Shown: one piece after another, positions 19,401-27,850 of the stretch | Layout: each line of letters starts with the position of its first letter | How positions within the stretch are numbered: position 1 is the stretch's first letter | Assembly: GCA_945898275.1 (NCBI GenBank) | Contig: CAMDHZ010000020.1 | Span: 1-49,671, forward strand | DNA: 49,671 nt | Reading direction: 5' to 3' | Origin: Chitinophaga pinensis | GTDB taxonomy: Bacteria > Bacteroidota > Bacteroidia > UKL13-3 | Position numbers and translations under genes: made by a program | The notes under the pieces: model-generated | What the model was told of the DNA's origin: nothing | The model's input: the letters and a program-made list of their open reading frames with translations, nothing else | Databases searched by the model: none

Positions 19401-19734
19401 ACTTGAGTCTTTTAACTTGTTTAAATCAATGGTTTCTAATATTAATAAGCAGGTTTTAGGAATGTTGTTTAAAGCCCATATCCCTCAAGACAATAGCAAA
19501 GATGTAAAAGCCGCAGAGCAACCCAAACGACAAGATACTTCAAAATTAAAGACTTCCAGAACAGATGATTTAGCAGAGGCTCAGCAACAAAATCGTCAGG
19601 CAATGCAGCAAACTCAAGAGGTTCAAAAACCTGCCCAAGTTAAAGGAGTAGTTAAAATTGGCAGAAATGACCCTTGCCCTTGCGGAAGCGGTAAAAAATA
19701 TAAATCTTGCCATGGCAAGGATGAAATAAACTAA
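16405..19734 (+). CDS. secA: Preprotein translocase ATPase SecA
   Basis: Motor ATPase that drives Sec-dependent export through SecYEG, here 1109 residues. The first nucleotide-binding domain has MATGEGKT (Lys203, Thr204) and DEVD (305-308). The preprotein cross-linking domain and the second DEAD-like lobe ([14 protein letters not shown], then [14 protein letters not shown]) follow, then the helical wing/scaffold. It ends in the zinc-binding SEC-C motif, [14 protein letters not shown] with Cys1091, Cys1093, Cys1102 and His1103. An insertion of moderate length in NBD1 (about 330-450) is normal in Bacteroidota. The ATG at 16405 has GGAG 10 nt upstream and begins [15 protein letters not shown]; an upstream start at 16366 is less likely. 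Confidence 0.95.
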   Translation: MIGSIFKGLTKIFGSKSDRDLKEIYPLVGKINEQFAKLATITDQELRNESARLKAVIATALQSIDDEITQLKSDANAENLDLHDQDDIFKEIDKLKKKRDEQLEEVLLEILPEAFAVVKETARRLSENKQLVVEATDWDKTLSARTKPKKPVSIEGEKAIWHNSWEAAGSPITWNMIHYDVQLIGGIVLHKGKISEMATGEGKTLVSTLPAYLNALAGQGVHIVTVNDYLARRDCEWNAPLFEFHGLSVDCIDYHQPNSPERRKAYLADITYGTNNEFGFDYLRDNMANSIEELVQRKHHFAMVDEVDSVLIDDARTPLIISGPVPKGDEQQFYALKPRIEKLVNAQKAYLNTALVDAKKLITAGNDKEGGFKLLQAQRGLPKNSALIKYLGEQGVRQILTKTENYYMQDQQKEMHKIDADLYFAIDEKLNSVDLTEKGVELITSSGEDPHFFIIPDVGTAIAEIEKLGLSEDEALKRKEQLMLDFTIKTERIHTINQLLKAYCMFEKDVEYIIQESKVKIVDEQTGRVLDGRRYSDGLHQAIEAKENVKVEAATQTYATVTLQNYFRMYHKLCGMTGTAVTEAGEFWEIYKLDVVEIPTNRAISRKDEEDVIYKTKREKYNAVIDEVVKLTEAGRPVLVGTTSVEISELLSRMLTMRKIKHNVLNAKQHQREADIVAEAGHKSAVTIATNMAGRGTDIKLAEGVKEVGGLAIIGTERHESRRVDRQLRGRAGRQGDPGSSKFYVSLEDDLMRLFGSERIAGIMDRLGMQEGENIEHSMITKNIERAQKRVEQNNFGIRKRLLEYDDVMNSQREVVYAKRRNALHGDKLSLDINNMLADTCDELVETYKDQKNFNEFKFEVMRIFAFETKMDDDYFMANKTEVVSDKLYLDLQQHYQTRNKEIAQGAWPVIKDVYENRGSQFEMIGVPVTDGIHNMQIPVNLKKAYENEAKEITKTYEKFASLYVIDNDWKEHLREMDELKQSSQNAVFEQKDPLLIYKLESFNLFKSMVSNINKQVLGMLFKAHIPQDNSKDVKAAEQPKRQDTSKLKTSRTDDLAEAQQQNRQAMQQTQEVQKPAQVKGVVKIGRNDPCPCGSGKKYKSCHGKDEIN

Positions 19735-19744
19735 AACTATTCAG

Positions 19745-20413
19745 ATGACCCTTGCAACTTACATAGAACATACCAACCTAAAAGCAGACTGCACAGCACA
19801 AGATATACTAAAGCTTTGCAAGGAGGCCGAAACATTTGAATTCTATGGAGTTTGCGTTCCCCCATATTTTGTTCAACTAGCTAAAAAAACCTTAAAAAAC
19901 CCAGAGATAAAAATCATTACAGTTATTGGATTTCCATTTGGTTATGGTGCGGTGAGCAGCAAAGTTGAAGAAACTAAAAAGGCCATTAACTCTGGTGCCA
20001 ACGAAGTGGATATGGTGATTAATATTGCCGCCTTCAAAAGCGGGGATTTAACAGCTGTTCAAAATGATGTTCAATCTGTTGTTACAGCTTGTCACCTGCA
20101 AAACAGAAAGGTAAAAGTAATCATTGAAACTGCTTACCTTAATGCTGAAGAAATTAAGGTGCTTTGCAAAATTTGCACTGATTGCGAAGTTGATTTTGTG
20201 AAGACAAGCACTGGTTTTGCCCCAGAAGGAGCCACTGTTGAAAAAGTGAAAATCATGCGCAAAAATTTACCTCAGAAAATTAAAATCAAAGCATCAGGCG
20301 GTATTAAAGAAAAAGCATTTGCCCTTGCACTTATTGAAGCAGGAGCTAGCAGAATTGGAACCTCTTCTGGTGTGATGATGATGCTTGAAGAAAAAGAAGG
20401 AGAAATTGTATGA
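19745..20413 (+). CDS. deoC: Deoxyribose-phosphate aldolase
   Basis: Cleaves 2-deoxyribose-5-phosphate to glyceraldehyde-3-phosphate and acetaldehyde, a step in deoxyribonucleoside breakdown. It is a 222-residue TIM barrel of class I aldolase type. Schiff-base Lys153 sits in FVKTSTGF and the second active-site lysine, Lys182, in KIKASGGI. EVDMVINIAAFK carries the proton-relay Asp. Usual length, and complete. It starts 11 nt after secA and overlaps the next gene by 4 nt, so it is translationally coupled to the SPOR gene downstream. Confidence 0.92.
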   Translation: MTLATYIEHTNLKADCTAQDILKLCKEAETFEFYGVCVPPYFVQLAKKTLKNPEIKIITVIGFPFGYGAVSSKVEETKKAINSGANEVDMVINIAAFKSGDLTAVQNDVQSVVTACHLQNRKVKVIIETAYLNAEEIKVLCKICTDCEVDFVKTSTGFAPEGATVEKVKIMRKNLPQKIKIKASGGIKEKAFALALIEAGASRIGTSSGVMMMLEEKEGEIV

Positions 20414-20796
20414 AAACCATAGGGATGTGCTTGTTTCTTATAATTACAGTATTATCGGCTTCGGGTCAAACCAAGTCAAAAATTAGCACGCCACCTTATT
20501 TGGATTCCTTGGTTCAAAAAAACATTGAAAAACATAAAACCGAGCAAACACGGGATGGATTTAGGATTCAATTATTCTCTGGAACCGAAAGAAATAATGC
20601 AAACAGCCTGAGAAATAAATTTAAAACAGAATACCCCGATGTTCCAATATATTTAATTTACCAACAGCCTTATTACAAACTGCGTGTTGGCGATTTTAGG
20701 AACAAAATAGAGGCTCAACAGCTCTATTTAAAAATAGAAAATGATTACGAACAATTACTCATTATACCAGATAAAGTAAATTTACCACCCTTATAA
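20410..20796 (+). CDS. Secreted or periplasmic SPOR-domain protein
   Basis: A 128-residue protein with an N-terminal signal or anchor (MKTIGMCLFLIITVLSASGQ) and a C-terminal SPOR domain (residues about 45-125: DGFRIQLFSG, a helix with NSLRNKFKTEYPD, then YYKLRVGDFRNKIEAQQLY). SPOR domains bind glycan strands with missing stem peptides at division sites. A role in cell-envelope or division processes is the family expectation, not shown here. It is close-packed after deoC and 2 nt before the FAH-family gene. Confidence 0.8.
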   Translation: MKTIGMCLFLIITVLSASGQTKSKISTPPYLDSLVQKNIEKHKTEQTRDGFRIQLFSGTERNNANSLRNKFKTEYPDVPIYLIYQQPYYKLRVGDFRNKIEAQQLYLKIENDYEQLLIIPDKVNLPPL

Positions 20797-20798
20797 TT

Positions 20799-21803
20799 AT
20801 GAAATTAGTTACCTATACTTTTCAAAACAAGCAAGACCTAGGAATTTACCACAATGGCAATATCTGGTCGCTTCAGGGTTTGAACCCAAGCTTACCCAAT
20901 AACATGCGCGATTTTCTGAATGGTGGCGAATCCTTTATGGCAGAAGCACACAAATTAAACGAGGTAGTTTTATTGGGAAATGCTAATCTCACTCCAGTCA
21001 CTGAAGTAGCTGTGAAACTTGAAGCCCCTGTGCCAAACCCAACTTCATGCAGGGATGGATATGCTTTTAGGCAACATGTAGCTGCGGCGAGAAGAAACAG
21101 AAAAGTGCCCATGATTGAGGAATTTGACCAGTATCCTATTTTCTATTTTACCAATCATAATGCCATTCAAGGTCCAGGAGAAATTCTCTGTATGCCCGAT
21201 CATTTTAACAAATTAGATTTTGAATTAGAGGCAGCCATCGTAGTGGGTAAAAAAGGAAGAAATATCAAGGCAGCAGAAGCAGATGCTTATATTGCTGGAT
21301 ACATGATTATGAACGATATGAGCGCCCGAACTTTGCAAATGGAAGAAATGCTTTTAAATCTTGGACCCGCAAAAGGCAAGGATTTTTCTACTGTCATCGG
21401 ACCCTATTTTGTTACACCCGATGAATTAGAACCTTATAAAGTTTCAGCCAAACCAGGGCATGTAGGCAATAGCTATGATTTATCCATGAAATGTTGGGTA
21501 AATGGCGTACTTGTTAGCGAAGGAAGTGTAGGCGATATGGATTGGACTTTCGCAGAAATTCTTGAGCGTTGCGCTTATGGCGCAGACATTCTTCCTGGTG
21601 ACGTAATTGGGTCTGGAACGGTGGGAACAGGATGCTTTCTTGAACTCAATGGAACTGGACTCTTAAACGACCCAAATTTTAAACCACAATGGCTGCAAGA
21701 TGGAGATGTGGTTGAAATGGAAATAACCGGATTGGGAAAACTAAGCAATACCATTCGCGCCGAGAAAACAGACTTTAGCATTCTTAAGTTGAAGAAAATG
21801 TAG
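20799..21803 (+). CDS. Fumarylacetoacetate hydrolase family protein
   Basis: A 334-residue FAH-family enzyme. The family hydrolyses C-C bonds in acylpyruvates or related oxo-acids, using a metal-bound acidic triad. Seen here are LDFELEAAIVVGKKGRNI, MIMNDMSAR and a C-terminal FAH core. The PGDVIGSGTVGTGC segment is characteristic of the core. The N-terminal extension GLNPSLPNNMRDFL and the length resemble the tyrosine/homogentisate-pathway class, but the substrate cannot be decided. Other tyrosine-degradation genes are not adjacent. It is complete and the last gene of the secA run. Confidence 0.85.
   Translation: MKLVTYTFQNKQDLGIYHNGNIWSLQGLNPSLPNNMRDFLNGGESFMAEAHKLNEVVLLGNANLTPVTEVAVKLEAPVPNPTSCRDGYAFRQHVAAARRNRKVPMIEEFDQYPIFYFTNHNAIQGPGEILCMPDHFNKLDFELEAAIVVGKKGRNIKAAEADAYIAGYMIMNDMSARTLQMEEMLLNLGPAKGKDFSTVIGPYFVTPDELEPYKVSAKPGHVGNSYDLSMKCWVNGVLVSEGSVGDMDWTFAEILERCAYGADILPGDVIGSGTVGTGCFLELNGTGLLNDPNFKPQWLQDGDVVEMEITGLGKLSNTIRAEKTDFSILKLKKM
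20877..20886 (+). repeat. Iterated palindrome GGTTTGAACC (copy in the FAH gene)
   Basis: Symmetry extends to GGGTTTGAACCC; read in frame as G-L-N-P. Confidence 0.8.
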
Positions 21804-21807
21804 GTTT

Positions 21808-21817
21808 GGTTTGAACC
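21808..21817 (+). repeat. Iterated palindrome GGTTTGAACC (intergenic)
   Basis: Lies 5 nt after the FAH gene stop and 21 nt before the methyltransferase ATG. Confidence 0.8.
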
Positions 21818-21838
21818 AATTTTACAATATAATTATAA

Positions 21839-22543
21839 ATGAGTTTTAAGCATAGGTCTTATGAAGCTGAACTCTTGGATGCAGAAGATATTCCAACTGC
21901 TCAGCTGTATAGAAATCTATTGGAGCTTAATACCATCAACACGTTATTGGGAGGCCATAACATTACTTTGGTAGGGCTAAAAGCTTTTAAACTTAAGCAA
22001 AACAAACCCTATCGGATTTTAGACATTGGTTGCGGAGGTGGCGATAATCTTCGTGTGCTAGCTATTTGGGCACGGAAGCACAACTTGACTTTAGAGTTAG
22101 TGGGTGTTGATTTAAAACAAGATTGCATTAATTATGCTAAAATCCAATGTAAAAACTTCCCAGAAATATCATTTATCACAAGTGATTATAGAAATCTACG
22201 AGGGGAAGACTTAAATTTTGACATCATATTTTCTGCCCTATGTTGTCATCATTTTGCAGACCATGATTTAGCATCATTATTGGCGTTTAAGCAAGCCAAT
22301 GCCCGCTTAGGTTTTTTTATAAATGATTTGCATAGACATTCTCTTGCCTATTTTAGTATTAAGTGGTTGACTGCAATATTTTCTAAAAGCCATTTAGTAA
22401 AAAATGATGCGCCACTTTCTGTAAAAAGAGGATTTAGAAAACAAGATTGGAAACATTTTTTAAAACCATTTCCAACTTCCAAGGTGAGTTGGAAATGGGC
22501 TTTCAGGTGGTTGGTAGTGGTAAAAAACAATGAGCAATCCTAA
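21839..22543 (+). CDS. Class I SAM-dependent methyltransferase (UbiE-like)
   Basis: A 234-residue Rossmann methyltransferase. Residues about 60-70 are LDIGCGGGDNLR, the SAM-binding loop. VGVDLKQDCINYAK provides the acidic residue at the end of strand beta-2, and DFDIIFSALCCHHF is the later motif. The C-terminal third is basic. Substrate unknown. It overlaps the following FAD oxidoreductase by 14 nt. This pair is familiar from Bacteroidota as partners of a type III polyketide synthase, but no such synthase precedes it here. Confidence 0.82.
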   Translation: MSFKHRSYEAELLDAEDIPTAQLYRNLLELNTINTLLGGHNITLVGLKAFKLKQNKPYRILDIGCGGGDNLRVLAIWARKHNLTLELVGVDLKQDCINYAKIQCKNFPEISFITSDYRNLRGEDLNFDIIFSALCCHHFADHDLASLLAFKQANARLGFFINDLHRHSLAYFSIKWLTAIFSKSHLVKNDAPLSVKRGFRKQDWKHFLKPFPTSKVSWKWAFRWLVVVKNNEQS

Positions 22544-23663
22544 CTTTCATTATGATGTAGCCATAATTGGCGGAGGACTCGGCGGCCTTACTCTTTCCAT
22601 TCAATTAGCTAAACAAGGCAGAAAAGTTTTGTTAATGGAAAAGGAAAGTTACCCTTATCATAAAGTTTGTGGAGAATACATAGCCATGGAAAGCTTTGAC
22701 TTTCTAGAAAATTGTGGCGTGCCGCTTTCAACCTTGCAATTGCCAAGAATTGAGCGTTTACAGTTGAGCGCGCCCAATGGCAATTCGCTTTATCATAACT
22801 TGAAACCAGGAGGCTTTGGGATCTCTAGGTTTACCTTAGACCATTTACTTGCTCAAATGGCTAAGGAAAATGGCGTACATCTTTTAGAAATGTGTCGCGC
22901 AGATGAAGTGATATTTGAAGCTAATAAATTTTTTATTTCTTCGCAGAAAGGTCAGTTTACAGCCGATTTTGCTTTTGGTTCTTATGGTAAAAAAAGCAAT
23001 TTAGATGTGAAGCTAAAACGAAATTTCACCTTAGAAAAAAAGCAAGGACCTAAAAATTACATTGGCGTTAAATACCATGTTCAATTCCCACAAGATGCCG
23101 ACCTAATAAGTTTACACAACTTTGAAGATGGCTATTGTGGTATTTCTAAAGTAGACAATGAACGCTGGTGTTTATGCTACTTAACAAGTGCTGCTAATTT
23201 AAAAGCCAATGGCAATTCAATTGCACAAATGGAGGAAAATGTCTTAAAAAGAAATCCGCATTTGAAAGAAATATGGAATCATGCTACTTTTTTGTATCAA
23301 TCTCCACTCACTATCTCTCAGGTTCGGTTTGAACCAAAAACACAAATAGAAAATCATTTAGTATTGTTAGGAGATGCGGCTGGGCTTATAACACCTTTAT
23401 GCGGCAACGGCATGAGCATGTCTATGAAAGCAGCATCAATAATTGCACAACTTTTACCAGATAACACCCAATCAAGGGAACAATTTGAATCGGAATATAA
23501 AAAGCAATGGAATAGTGCCTTTAAGGTTAGAATTAGTGCTGGAAGAACTTTCCAATCTTTGTTTGGTTCAAGCCAAATTACAAACGCTGTGGTTGCTTCT
23601 TTAAAAGCTTTGCCTTTTTTAATAAGCCCATTGGTTAGTTTAACCCATGGAAAGAAATTTTAA
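22530..23663 (+). CDS. NAD(P)/FAD-dependent oxidoreductase, geranylgeranyl-reductase-like
   Basis: A 377-residue flavoprotein monooxygenase/reductase. N-terminal GGGLGGLTLSIQLAKQG is the Rossmann dinucleotide motif and MEKESYPYHKVCGEY follows. The later segment LLGDAAGLITPLCGNGMSMSMKAA is the FAD-ribose-binding GD motif with the family GNG turn. This is the FixC/geranylgeranyl-reductase-like branch that also includes aromatic-polyketide modifying enzymes. Its start overlaps the methyltransferase coding end by 14 nt, so the two genes are probably coupled. It contains a GGTTTGAACC word at 23326. Confidence 0.85.
   Translation: MSNPNFHYDVAIIGGGLGGLTLSIQLAKQGRKVLLMEKESYPYHKVCGEYIAMESFDFLENCGVPLSTLQLPRIERLQLSAPNGNSLYHNLKPGGFGISRFTLDHLLAQMAKENGVHLLEMCRADEVIFEANKFFISSQKGQFTADFAFGSYGKKSNLDVKLKRNFTLEKKQGPKNYIGVKYHVQFPQDADLISLHNFEDGYCGISKVDNERWCLCYLTSAANLKANGNSIAQMEENVLKRNPHLKEIWNHATFLYQSPLTISQVRFEPKTQIENHLVLLGDAAGLITPLCGNGMSMSMKAASIIAQLLPDNTQSREQFESEYKKQWNSAFKVRISAGRTFQSLFGSSQITNAVVASLKALPFLISPLVSLTHGKKF
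23326..23335 (+). repeat. Iterated palindrome GGTTTGAACC (copy in the FAD oxidoreductase)
   Basis: Context TTCGGTTTGAACCAAAA; read in frame as R-F-E-P. Confidence 0.8.
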
Positions 23664-23693
23664 ACAATTCTGTGGCAATTGCGTTTGAAGTAC

Positions 23694-24386
23694 ATGAGTA
23701 CATTTATTGTGGTTGGAACAGGGGGAATAGGCTCTGCACTTTCAGAGCAACTTTCATCAATTGGTCATAAAGTTCATGTGTTAAGCAGACAAACTAGCTT
23801 TGGTTCAAACCAAAATATAAGTTTACATACCATAACAGACATTACACAAGAAGGCACAGAACTTCCAACTATAGAAGGGCCAATAAGTGGTTTAATCTAT
23901 TGTCCAGGTACAATCAATTTAAGACCTTTCAAAGCCTTAAAACAGGTAGATTTTTTACATGATTTACAAGTAAATTATCTGGGAGCGATTAAATGCATTC
24001 AAAAGTACTTACCTAATTTATTGCAGCAGGAAGGTTCATCGATAACTTTATTTAGCACAGTTGCTGTACAAAAAGGGATGCCCTTTCATGCCAGCATAGC
24101 AGGAGCAAAAGGCGCAATAGAAGGTTTAACCAAAAGTTTAGCAGCCGAGTTTGCACCAAAAATTAGGGTAAATGCAATTGCTCCCTCTTTAACTCAAACG
24201 CCATTGGCAGACAAACTTTTAAATGCCGATACCAAACTTAAAGCAGCCGAAGACAGACATCCTTTAAAGAAAGTTGGCTCAACCCTTGACATGGTAAAAG
24301 CGGTGCAGTTTTTAATTGATAGTCCTTGGGTTAGCGGACAAATACTAGCAGTTGATGGAGGAATGTCTACCCTCAGCAATGGATAA
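23694..24386 (+). CDS. Atypical short-chain dehydrogenase/reductase
   Basis: A 230-residue SDR. GTGGIGSALSEQL near residue 10 is the NAD(P)-binding glycine motif, and RVNAIAPSLTQTPLA plus SGQILAVDGG near the end are standard SDR landmarks. The catalytic Ser121 and Lys139 are present. The expected Tyr of the YxxxK motif is Ile135 (HASIAGAKGAIEG), so the classical proton donor is missing. I recall this substitution in SDRs located next to photolyases, but that is from memory. The ATG at 23694 follows the TTG candidate at 23679. It starts 31 nt after the oxidoreductase and is followed by a flavin reductase after 2 nt. Confidence 0.82.
   Translation: MSTFIVVGTGGIGSALSEQLSSIGHKVHVLSRQTSFGSNQNISLHTITDITQEGTELPTIEGPISGLIYCPGTINLRPFKALKQVDFLHDLQVNYLGAIKCIQKYLPNLLQQEGSSITLFSTVAVQKGMPFHASIAGAKGAIEGLTKSLAAEFAPKIRVNAIAPSLTQTPLADKLLNADTKLKAAEDRHPLKKVGSTLDMVKAVQFLIDSPWVSGQILAVDGGMSTLSNG
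23802..23811 (+). repeat. Iterated palindrome GGTTCAAACC (copy in the SDR gene)
   Basis: Extended form TTTGGTTCAAACCAAAA; read in frame as G-S-N-Q. Confidence 0.8.
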
Positions 24387-24388
24387 GC

Positions 24389-25000
24389 ATGATTGTTTTA
24401 GATGCCATAGAAATTTCAACTTTGCCAAAGCAGCAAAGAACAAATCTAATAAACGGTTTAAGTGGATTTAAATCTGCTTTGCTTATAGGAACAACTAATG
24501 TTGCAGGGCAACAGAACTTAGCCATTTTCTCCAATGTGGTGCATATTGGCGCCAATCCTCCATTGATGGGCATTATACATAGGCCAGTAAGTGTAGAAAA
24601 GCATACTTACGAAAATATTAAATCAACTGGCTGTTTTACAGTTAATCATGTACCTAGAAAACTGTATAAAAATGCACATCAAACCTCTGCGAGATATGAT
24701 AGAGCAACGAGTGAATTTGAAGCATGTGGGTTTACACCAGAAATAAAAGGTAGTTTACCGGCTCCTTACGTGACAGAAAGTTTTATTCAAGTTGGACTTA
24801 CCCTTGAAGAAGAAATAAAAATCACTTCAAATGACACGCTTTTATTAGTTGGTAGCATCAAGGAAATTTACCTAGCACCAGGAATTATTGACGAAGAAGG
24901 ATTTATTGAACTAGCTAAAGCAAATACGATTTTGGTTCAAGGCTTAGAGACCTATTATACTGCCAATTTTGTTGACCGTTTACCTTATGCAAAACCTTAA
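24389..25000 (+). CDS. Flavin reductase-like domain protein
   Basis: A 203-residue split-barrel flavin-binding protein. The pattern ALLIGTTNVAGQQNLAIFSNVVHIGANPPLMGIIHRPV is the conserved FMN-binding part of the flavin reductase-like family, and a helical/mixed region with AYFKSTG-like NIKSTGCFTVNHVP follows. Such proteins reduce FMN/FAD with NAD(P)H, or simply bind FMN. Its position between the SDR (2 nt upstream) and the FeS photolyase (18 nt downstream) points to co-transcription with these. Supplying reduced flavin to the photolyase is inference. Confidence 0.8.
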   Translation: MIVLDAIEISTLPKQQRTNLINGLSGFKSALLIGTTNVAGQQNLAIFSNVVHIGANPPLMGIIHRPVSVEKHTYENIKSTGCFTVNHVPRKLYKNAHQTSARYDRATSEFEACGFTPEIKGSLPAPYVTESFIQVGLTLEEEIKITSNDTLLLVGSIKEIYLAPGIIDEEGFIELAKANTILVQGLETYYTANFVDRLPYAKP

Positions 25001-25018
25001 AATGGGTATTCAATCTAT

Positions 25019-26551
25019 ATGAAAACCTTAAGATTGCTGCTAGGTGATCAACTAAATCTACAGCACAGTTGGTTCAAACAGAAAGAAGAAAATGTGCTAT
25101 ATGCCATGTTTGAAATGCGGCAAGAAACAGACTATGCCAAACACCATATTCAAAAGATAGTTGGCTTTTTTGTAGCAATGCGAGAAATGGCTGATACACT
25201 TGAAAAAAATGGACATAAGGTTATTTATTATAAAATAAATGATACCAGTAACAAGCAAGATTTAGGTTTGAACCTAACCCAATTGATGTTAGAATTTGAT
25301 ATAACACATTTCGAATATCAAGCACCAGATGAATACCGCTTATCAAGTCAATTAGAAAAGATTTGTAAAAGTCTTGAAATAACACATGAGGTCTTTACAA
25401 CGGAACATTTTTTAGTATCACAAGACTTCTTAGAGAAAATGTTCCAAGGAAAAAAGCAAGTAATCCTTGAAAGCTTCTACCGAACTGTTAGGAAGCAATA
25501 TGGCTTTTTAATGGAGGGAAGCGAACCAGAAGGAGGCAAATGGAATTTCGACCATGATAACCGAAAGAAATGGAATGGCAAACCTGAAGTGCCACAAAAC
25601 TTTCCTGTACATAATGAAGTAAGCGCGGTTTATGAAGAAATTAAAACAAGTGCCTGTGCTTTTATTGGGGAAATAAATACTAAAGACTTTTTATGGCCAA
25701 TTAACCGGAGCCAAAGTTTAACAGTTTTAGAATTCTTTTGCAAAGTAGCCCTCCCCCATTTTGGAAGCTTCCAGGATGCGATGGACCAAAAAGAGCCTTG
25801 GTTGTTTCACTCGCGCTTATCCTTTGCTTTGAACACAAAAATGTTACATCCAAAAGAAGTTGTTGAAGCAGCAGTAAAGGCTTACAAGAAAAATCCGCAG
25901 GCCATTTCGCTTGCACAAGTGGAGGGTTTTGTAAGACAAATTGTAGGTTGGCGAGAATACATGCGAGGCATTTATTGGTGGAAAATGCCTGAGTTTGCTA
26001 AATTAAATTATTTTGGACATGAACGTACCTTACCAAAATGGTTTTGGACGGGCGAAACTAAAATGAACTGTCTATCAAAAAGTATTAAGCAATCTTTAGA
26101 ACATGCTTATGCGCACCATATTCAAAGGTTAATGGTTACTGGGAATTTTGCCTTGTTGGCCGGTATTCATCCAGACGCTTTAGATGAATGGTATTTGGGC
26201 ATTTACATCGACGCAATTGAATGGGTAGAAATTACCAATACGCGCGGAATGAGTCAGTTTGCAGATGGCGGAATTGTTGGCACCAAGCCCTATGTAAGTT
26301 CTGCAAATTACATTCAGAAAATGGGCAATTATTGTTCAAATTGTTTTTATGAGTATGGTAAAAAAACAGGTGAAAAAGCTTGTCCATTTAACAGTTTGTA
26401 TTGGAGATTTTACGAAATAAACAGACCATTGCTAGAGAAAAACCCACGTATTGGAATGATGTATGTTACCCTAAATAAAATGAGTGACACCAATAAAAAG
26501 GAACTTTTTGAGCAAGCAGAAAAATATTTGTCAGGGATTGAAAGTTTATAA
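25019..26551 (+). CDS. Iron-sulfur bacterial photolyase/cryptochrome (FeS-BCP, PhrB-like)
   Basis: A 510-residue member of the cryptochrome/photolyase-related family (formerly DUF523-type 'deoxyribodipyrimidine photolyase-related'). The N-terminal alpha/beta antenna domain begins LRLLLGDQLN. The C-terminal FAD domain has a region with HHIQRLMVTGNFALLAG and IEWVEITNTRGMSQFADGG. Four cysteines at 351, 439, 442 and 455 (NYCSNC, KACPFNSLYWRF) match the [4Fe-4S] ligands known in Agrobacterium PhrB (350, 438, 441, 454) with an offset of one. The family repairs (6-4) photoproducts using light. It lies at the end of the SDR and flavin reductase run. Confidence 0.9.
   Translation: MKTLRLLLGDQLNLQHSWFKQKEENVLYAMFEMRQETDYAKHHIQKIVGFFVAMREMADTLEKNGHKVIYYKINDTSNKQDLGLNLTQLMLEFDITHFEYQAPDEYRLSSQLEKICKSLEITHEVFTTEHFLVSQDFLEKMFQGKKQVILESFYRTVRKQYGFLMEGSEPEGGKWNFDHDNRKKWNGKPEVPQNFPVHNEVSAVYEEIKTSACAFIGEINTKDFLWPINRSQSLTVLEFFCKVALPHFGSFQDAMDQKEPWLFHSRLSFALNTKMLHPKEVVEAAVKAYKKNPQAISLAQVEGFVRQIVGWREYMRGIYWWKMPEFAKLNYFGHERTLPKWFWTGETKMNCLSKSIKQSLEHAYAHHIQRLMVTGNFALLAGIHPDALDEWYLGIYIDAIEWVEITNTRGMSQFADGGIVGTKPYVSSANYIQKMGNYCSNCFYEYGKKTGEKACPFNSLYWRFYEINRPLLEKNPRIGMMYVTLNKMSDTNKKELFEQAEKYLSGIESL
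25265..25274 (+). repeat. Iterated palindrome GGTTTGAACC (copy in the photolyase gene)
   Basis: Extended symmetry TAGGTTTGAACCTA; read in frame as G-L-N. Confidence 0.8.
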
Positions 26552-26579
26552 CACTAATGTTCACGAAAAGTATAAAAGC

Positions 26580-27245
26580 ATGAAAAAATTAATAATTTTA
26601 TTGGCGGGAATTGGACTAACATTGAGTGCATGTGAAGCACAGACTAATCAAAAAAAGAGGGTAATAGAAAAAGAAACTAAAGAACAAATAAACATGGACA
26701 GTACAAGTAATTTAGAGCAAGCCATTTTTGGCGCAGGTTGCTTTTGGTGTGTTGAAGCAGTTTTTCAAAGAGTACCAGGAGTATTAAAAGTTGAATCTGG
26801 ATATAGCGGAGGAAGCATTAAAAATCCAACTTACAGAGAAATATGTAGTGGTTTAACCGGACATGCAGAAGTTTGCAGAATCAGCTTTGATCCAAGTAAG
26901 GTATCTTTTGAAACCTTGCTATCTGTATTTTGGCAAACCCATGACCCAACAACCCTAAACAGACAAGGTGCAGATGTGGGAACTCAGTATCGCTCGGCTG
27001 TTTTTTACACCAATGAAGCACAAAAAACCAGTGCAGAAAAACTTAAAGCAGACCTAGACAATAGCGGTGCATTTAAAGACCCAATTATAACAGAAATAAG
27101 TGCTTTGCAAAACTATTATCCAGCTGAGGATTATCATCAAAACTACTATAACCAAAACAGCGGGCAATCGTATTGCCAATTTGTGATTGCACCAAAACTA
27201 GAAAAGTTTGAGAAAGTATTTGGAGAGCAGTTTAGGAAGAAGTAA
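26580..27245 (+). CDS. msrA: Peptide-methionine (S)-S-oxide reductase, lipoprotein form
   Basis: Repairs methionine sulfoxide in proteins. The 221-residue product from the ATG at 26580 begins with a lipoprotein signal (lipobox ending at Cys18, TLSAC). The catalytic core follows, with GAGCFWCVEAVF (nucleophilic Cys54 and Cys57) and, later, DVGTQYRSAVFY and the C-terminal ENYHQNY-like EDYHQNYY segment. The export signal implies action in the periplasm or at an outer face, not in the cytosol. An upstream in-frame ATG at 26484 would lie within the photolyase coding sequence and lacks a signal; the chosen start preserves the lipobox. It follows the photolyase by 28 nt and may be part of the same stress-response run. 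Confidence 0.88.
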   Translation: MKKLIILLAGIGLTLSACEAQTNQKKRVIEKETKEQINMDSTSNLEQAIFGAGCFWCVEAVFQRVPGVLKVESGYSGGSIKNPTYREICSGLTGHAEVCRISFDPSKVSFETLLSVFWQTHDPTTLNRQGADVGTQYRSAVFYTNEAQKTSAEKLKADLDNSGAFKDPIITEISALQNYYPAEDYHQNYYNQNSGQSYCQFVIAPKLEKFEKVFGEQFRKK

Positions 27246-27336
27246 ATGTTGGCCTAACCTATTTTTTATACCTTTTCATGACTAAATTAGATTTTATGTG
27301 TTTGCGTATGCGCTAAGTATTTAATTCCTTTGTAGC

Positions 27337-27822
27337 ATGATACAAAGAATTCAATCTGTTTTTTTAGTAATGATTATTCTCATTGTAGGTACTTTATGCA
27401 GTATCAAATTGCTCCATTTTGTAACCGTTGAAACCAATGTTAAAACAATAGAATACGTTTTGAACCTATTTTATTTTAACAAATTAGAAAATGGCACTTT
27501 GGTAGAAAGCCATTTACAATTTGGTTTGATCCTAATCGCTAGTATTGTGATTGGCTTAAGTTTATTTACCCTATTTAGCTATAAAGACAGAGTGAAACAA
27601 ATGAAATTCACCCTCATTAACTTAGTTGCCTTGGTAGCACTTATTGCAGCCTTCTTTACCAAAGCCTACTTGTATGCGCCCAATTTTAGTGGTGAAAAAT
27701 TAATGACCTCTTCTATTATAGGTATTGCATTAATTATATTTGTTTTATACCTCAATATCAGGGTATTTTATCTAATAAAAAAAGATGATGCCTTGGTAAA
27801 AAGTGCAGACAGATTGCGTTAA
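27337..27822 (+). CDS. DUF4293 family integral membrane protein
   Basis: A 161-residue Bacteroidota-specific membrane protein. Four hydrophobic segments are visible: about residues 5-27, 62-82, 90-110 and 125-148. Start MIQRIQSVFLVM and end IRVFYLIKKDDALVKSADRLR fit the DUF4293 family. No function is known to me. It lies just upstream of hisS. Confidence 0.8.
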   Translation: MIQRIQSVFLVMIILIVGTLCSIKLLHFVTVETNVKTIEYVLNLFYFNKLENGTLVESHLQFGLILIASIVIGLSLFTLFSYKDRVKQMKFTLINLVALVALIAAFFTKAYLYAPNFSGEKLMTSSIIGIALIIFVLYLNIRVFYLIKKDDALVKSADRLR

Positions 27823-27850
27823 GTCTTTTTGACTATATTCGCAAGCTGTA

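Noticed and set aside
20800-23663. Hidden type III polyketide synthase beside the methyltransferase pair
   Set aside because: No frame of the upstream region shows the expected Cys-His-Asn landmarks; the space is filled by the FAH gene.
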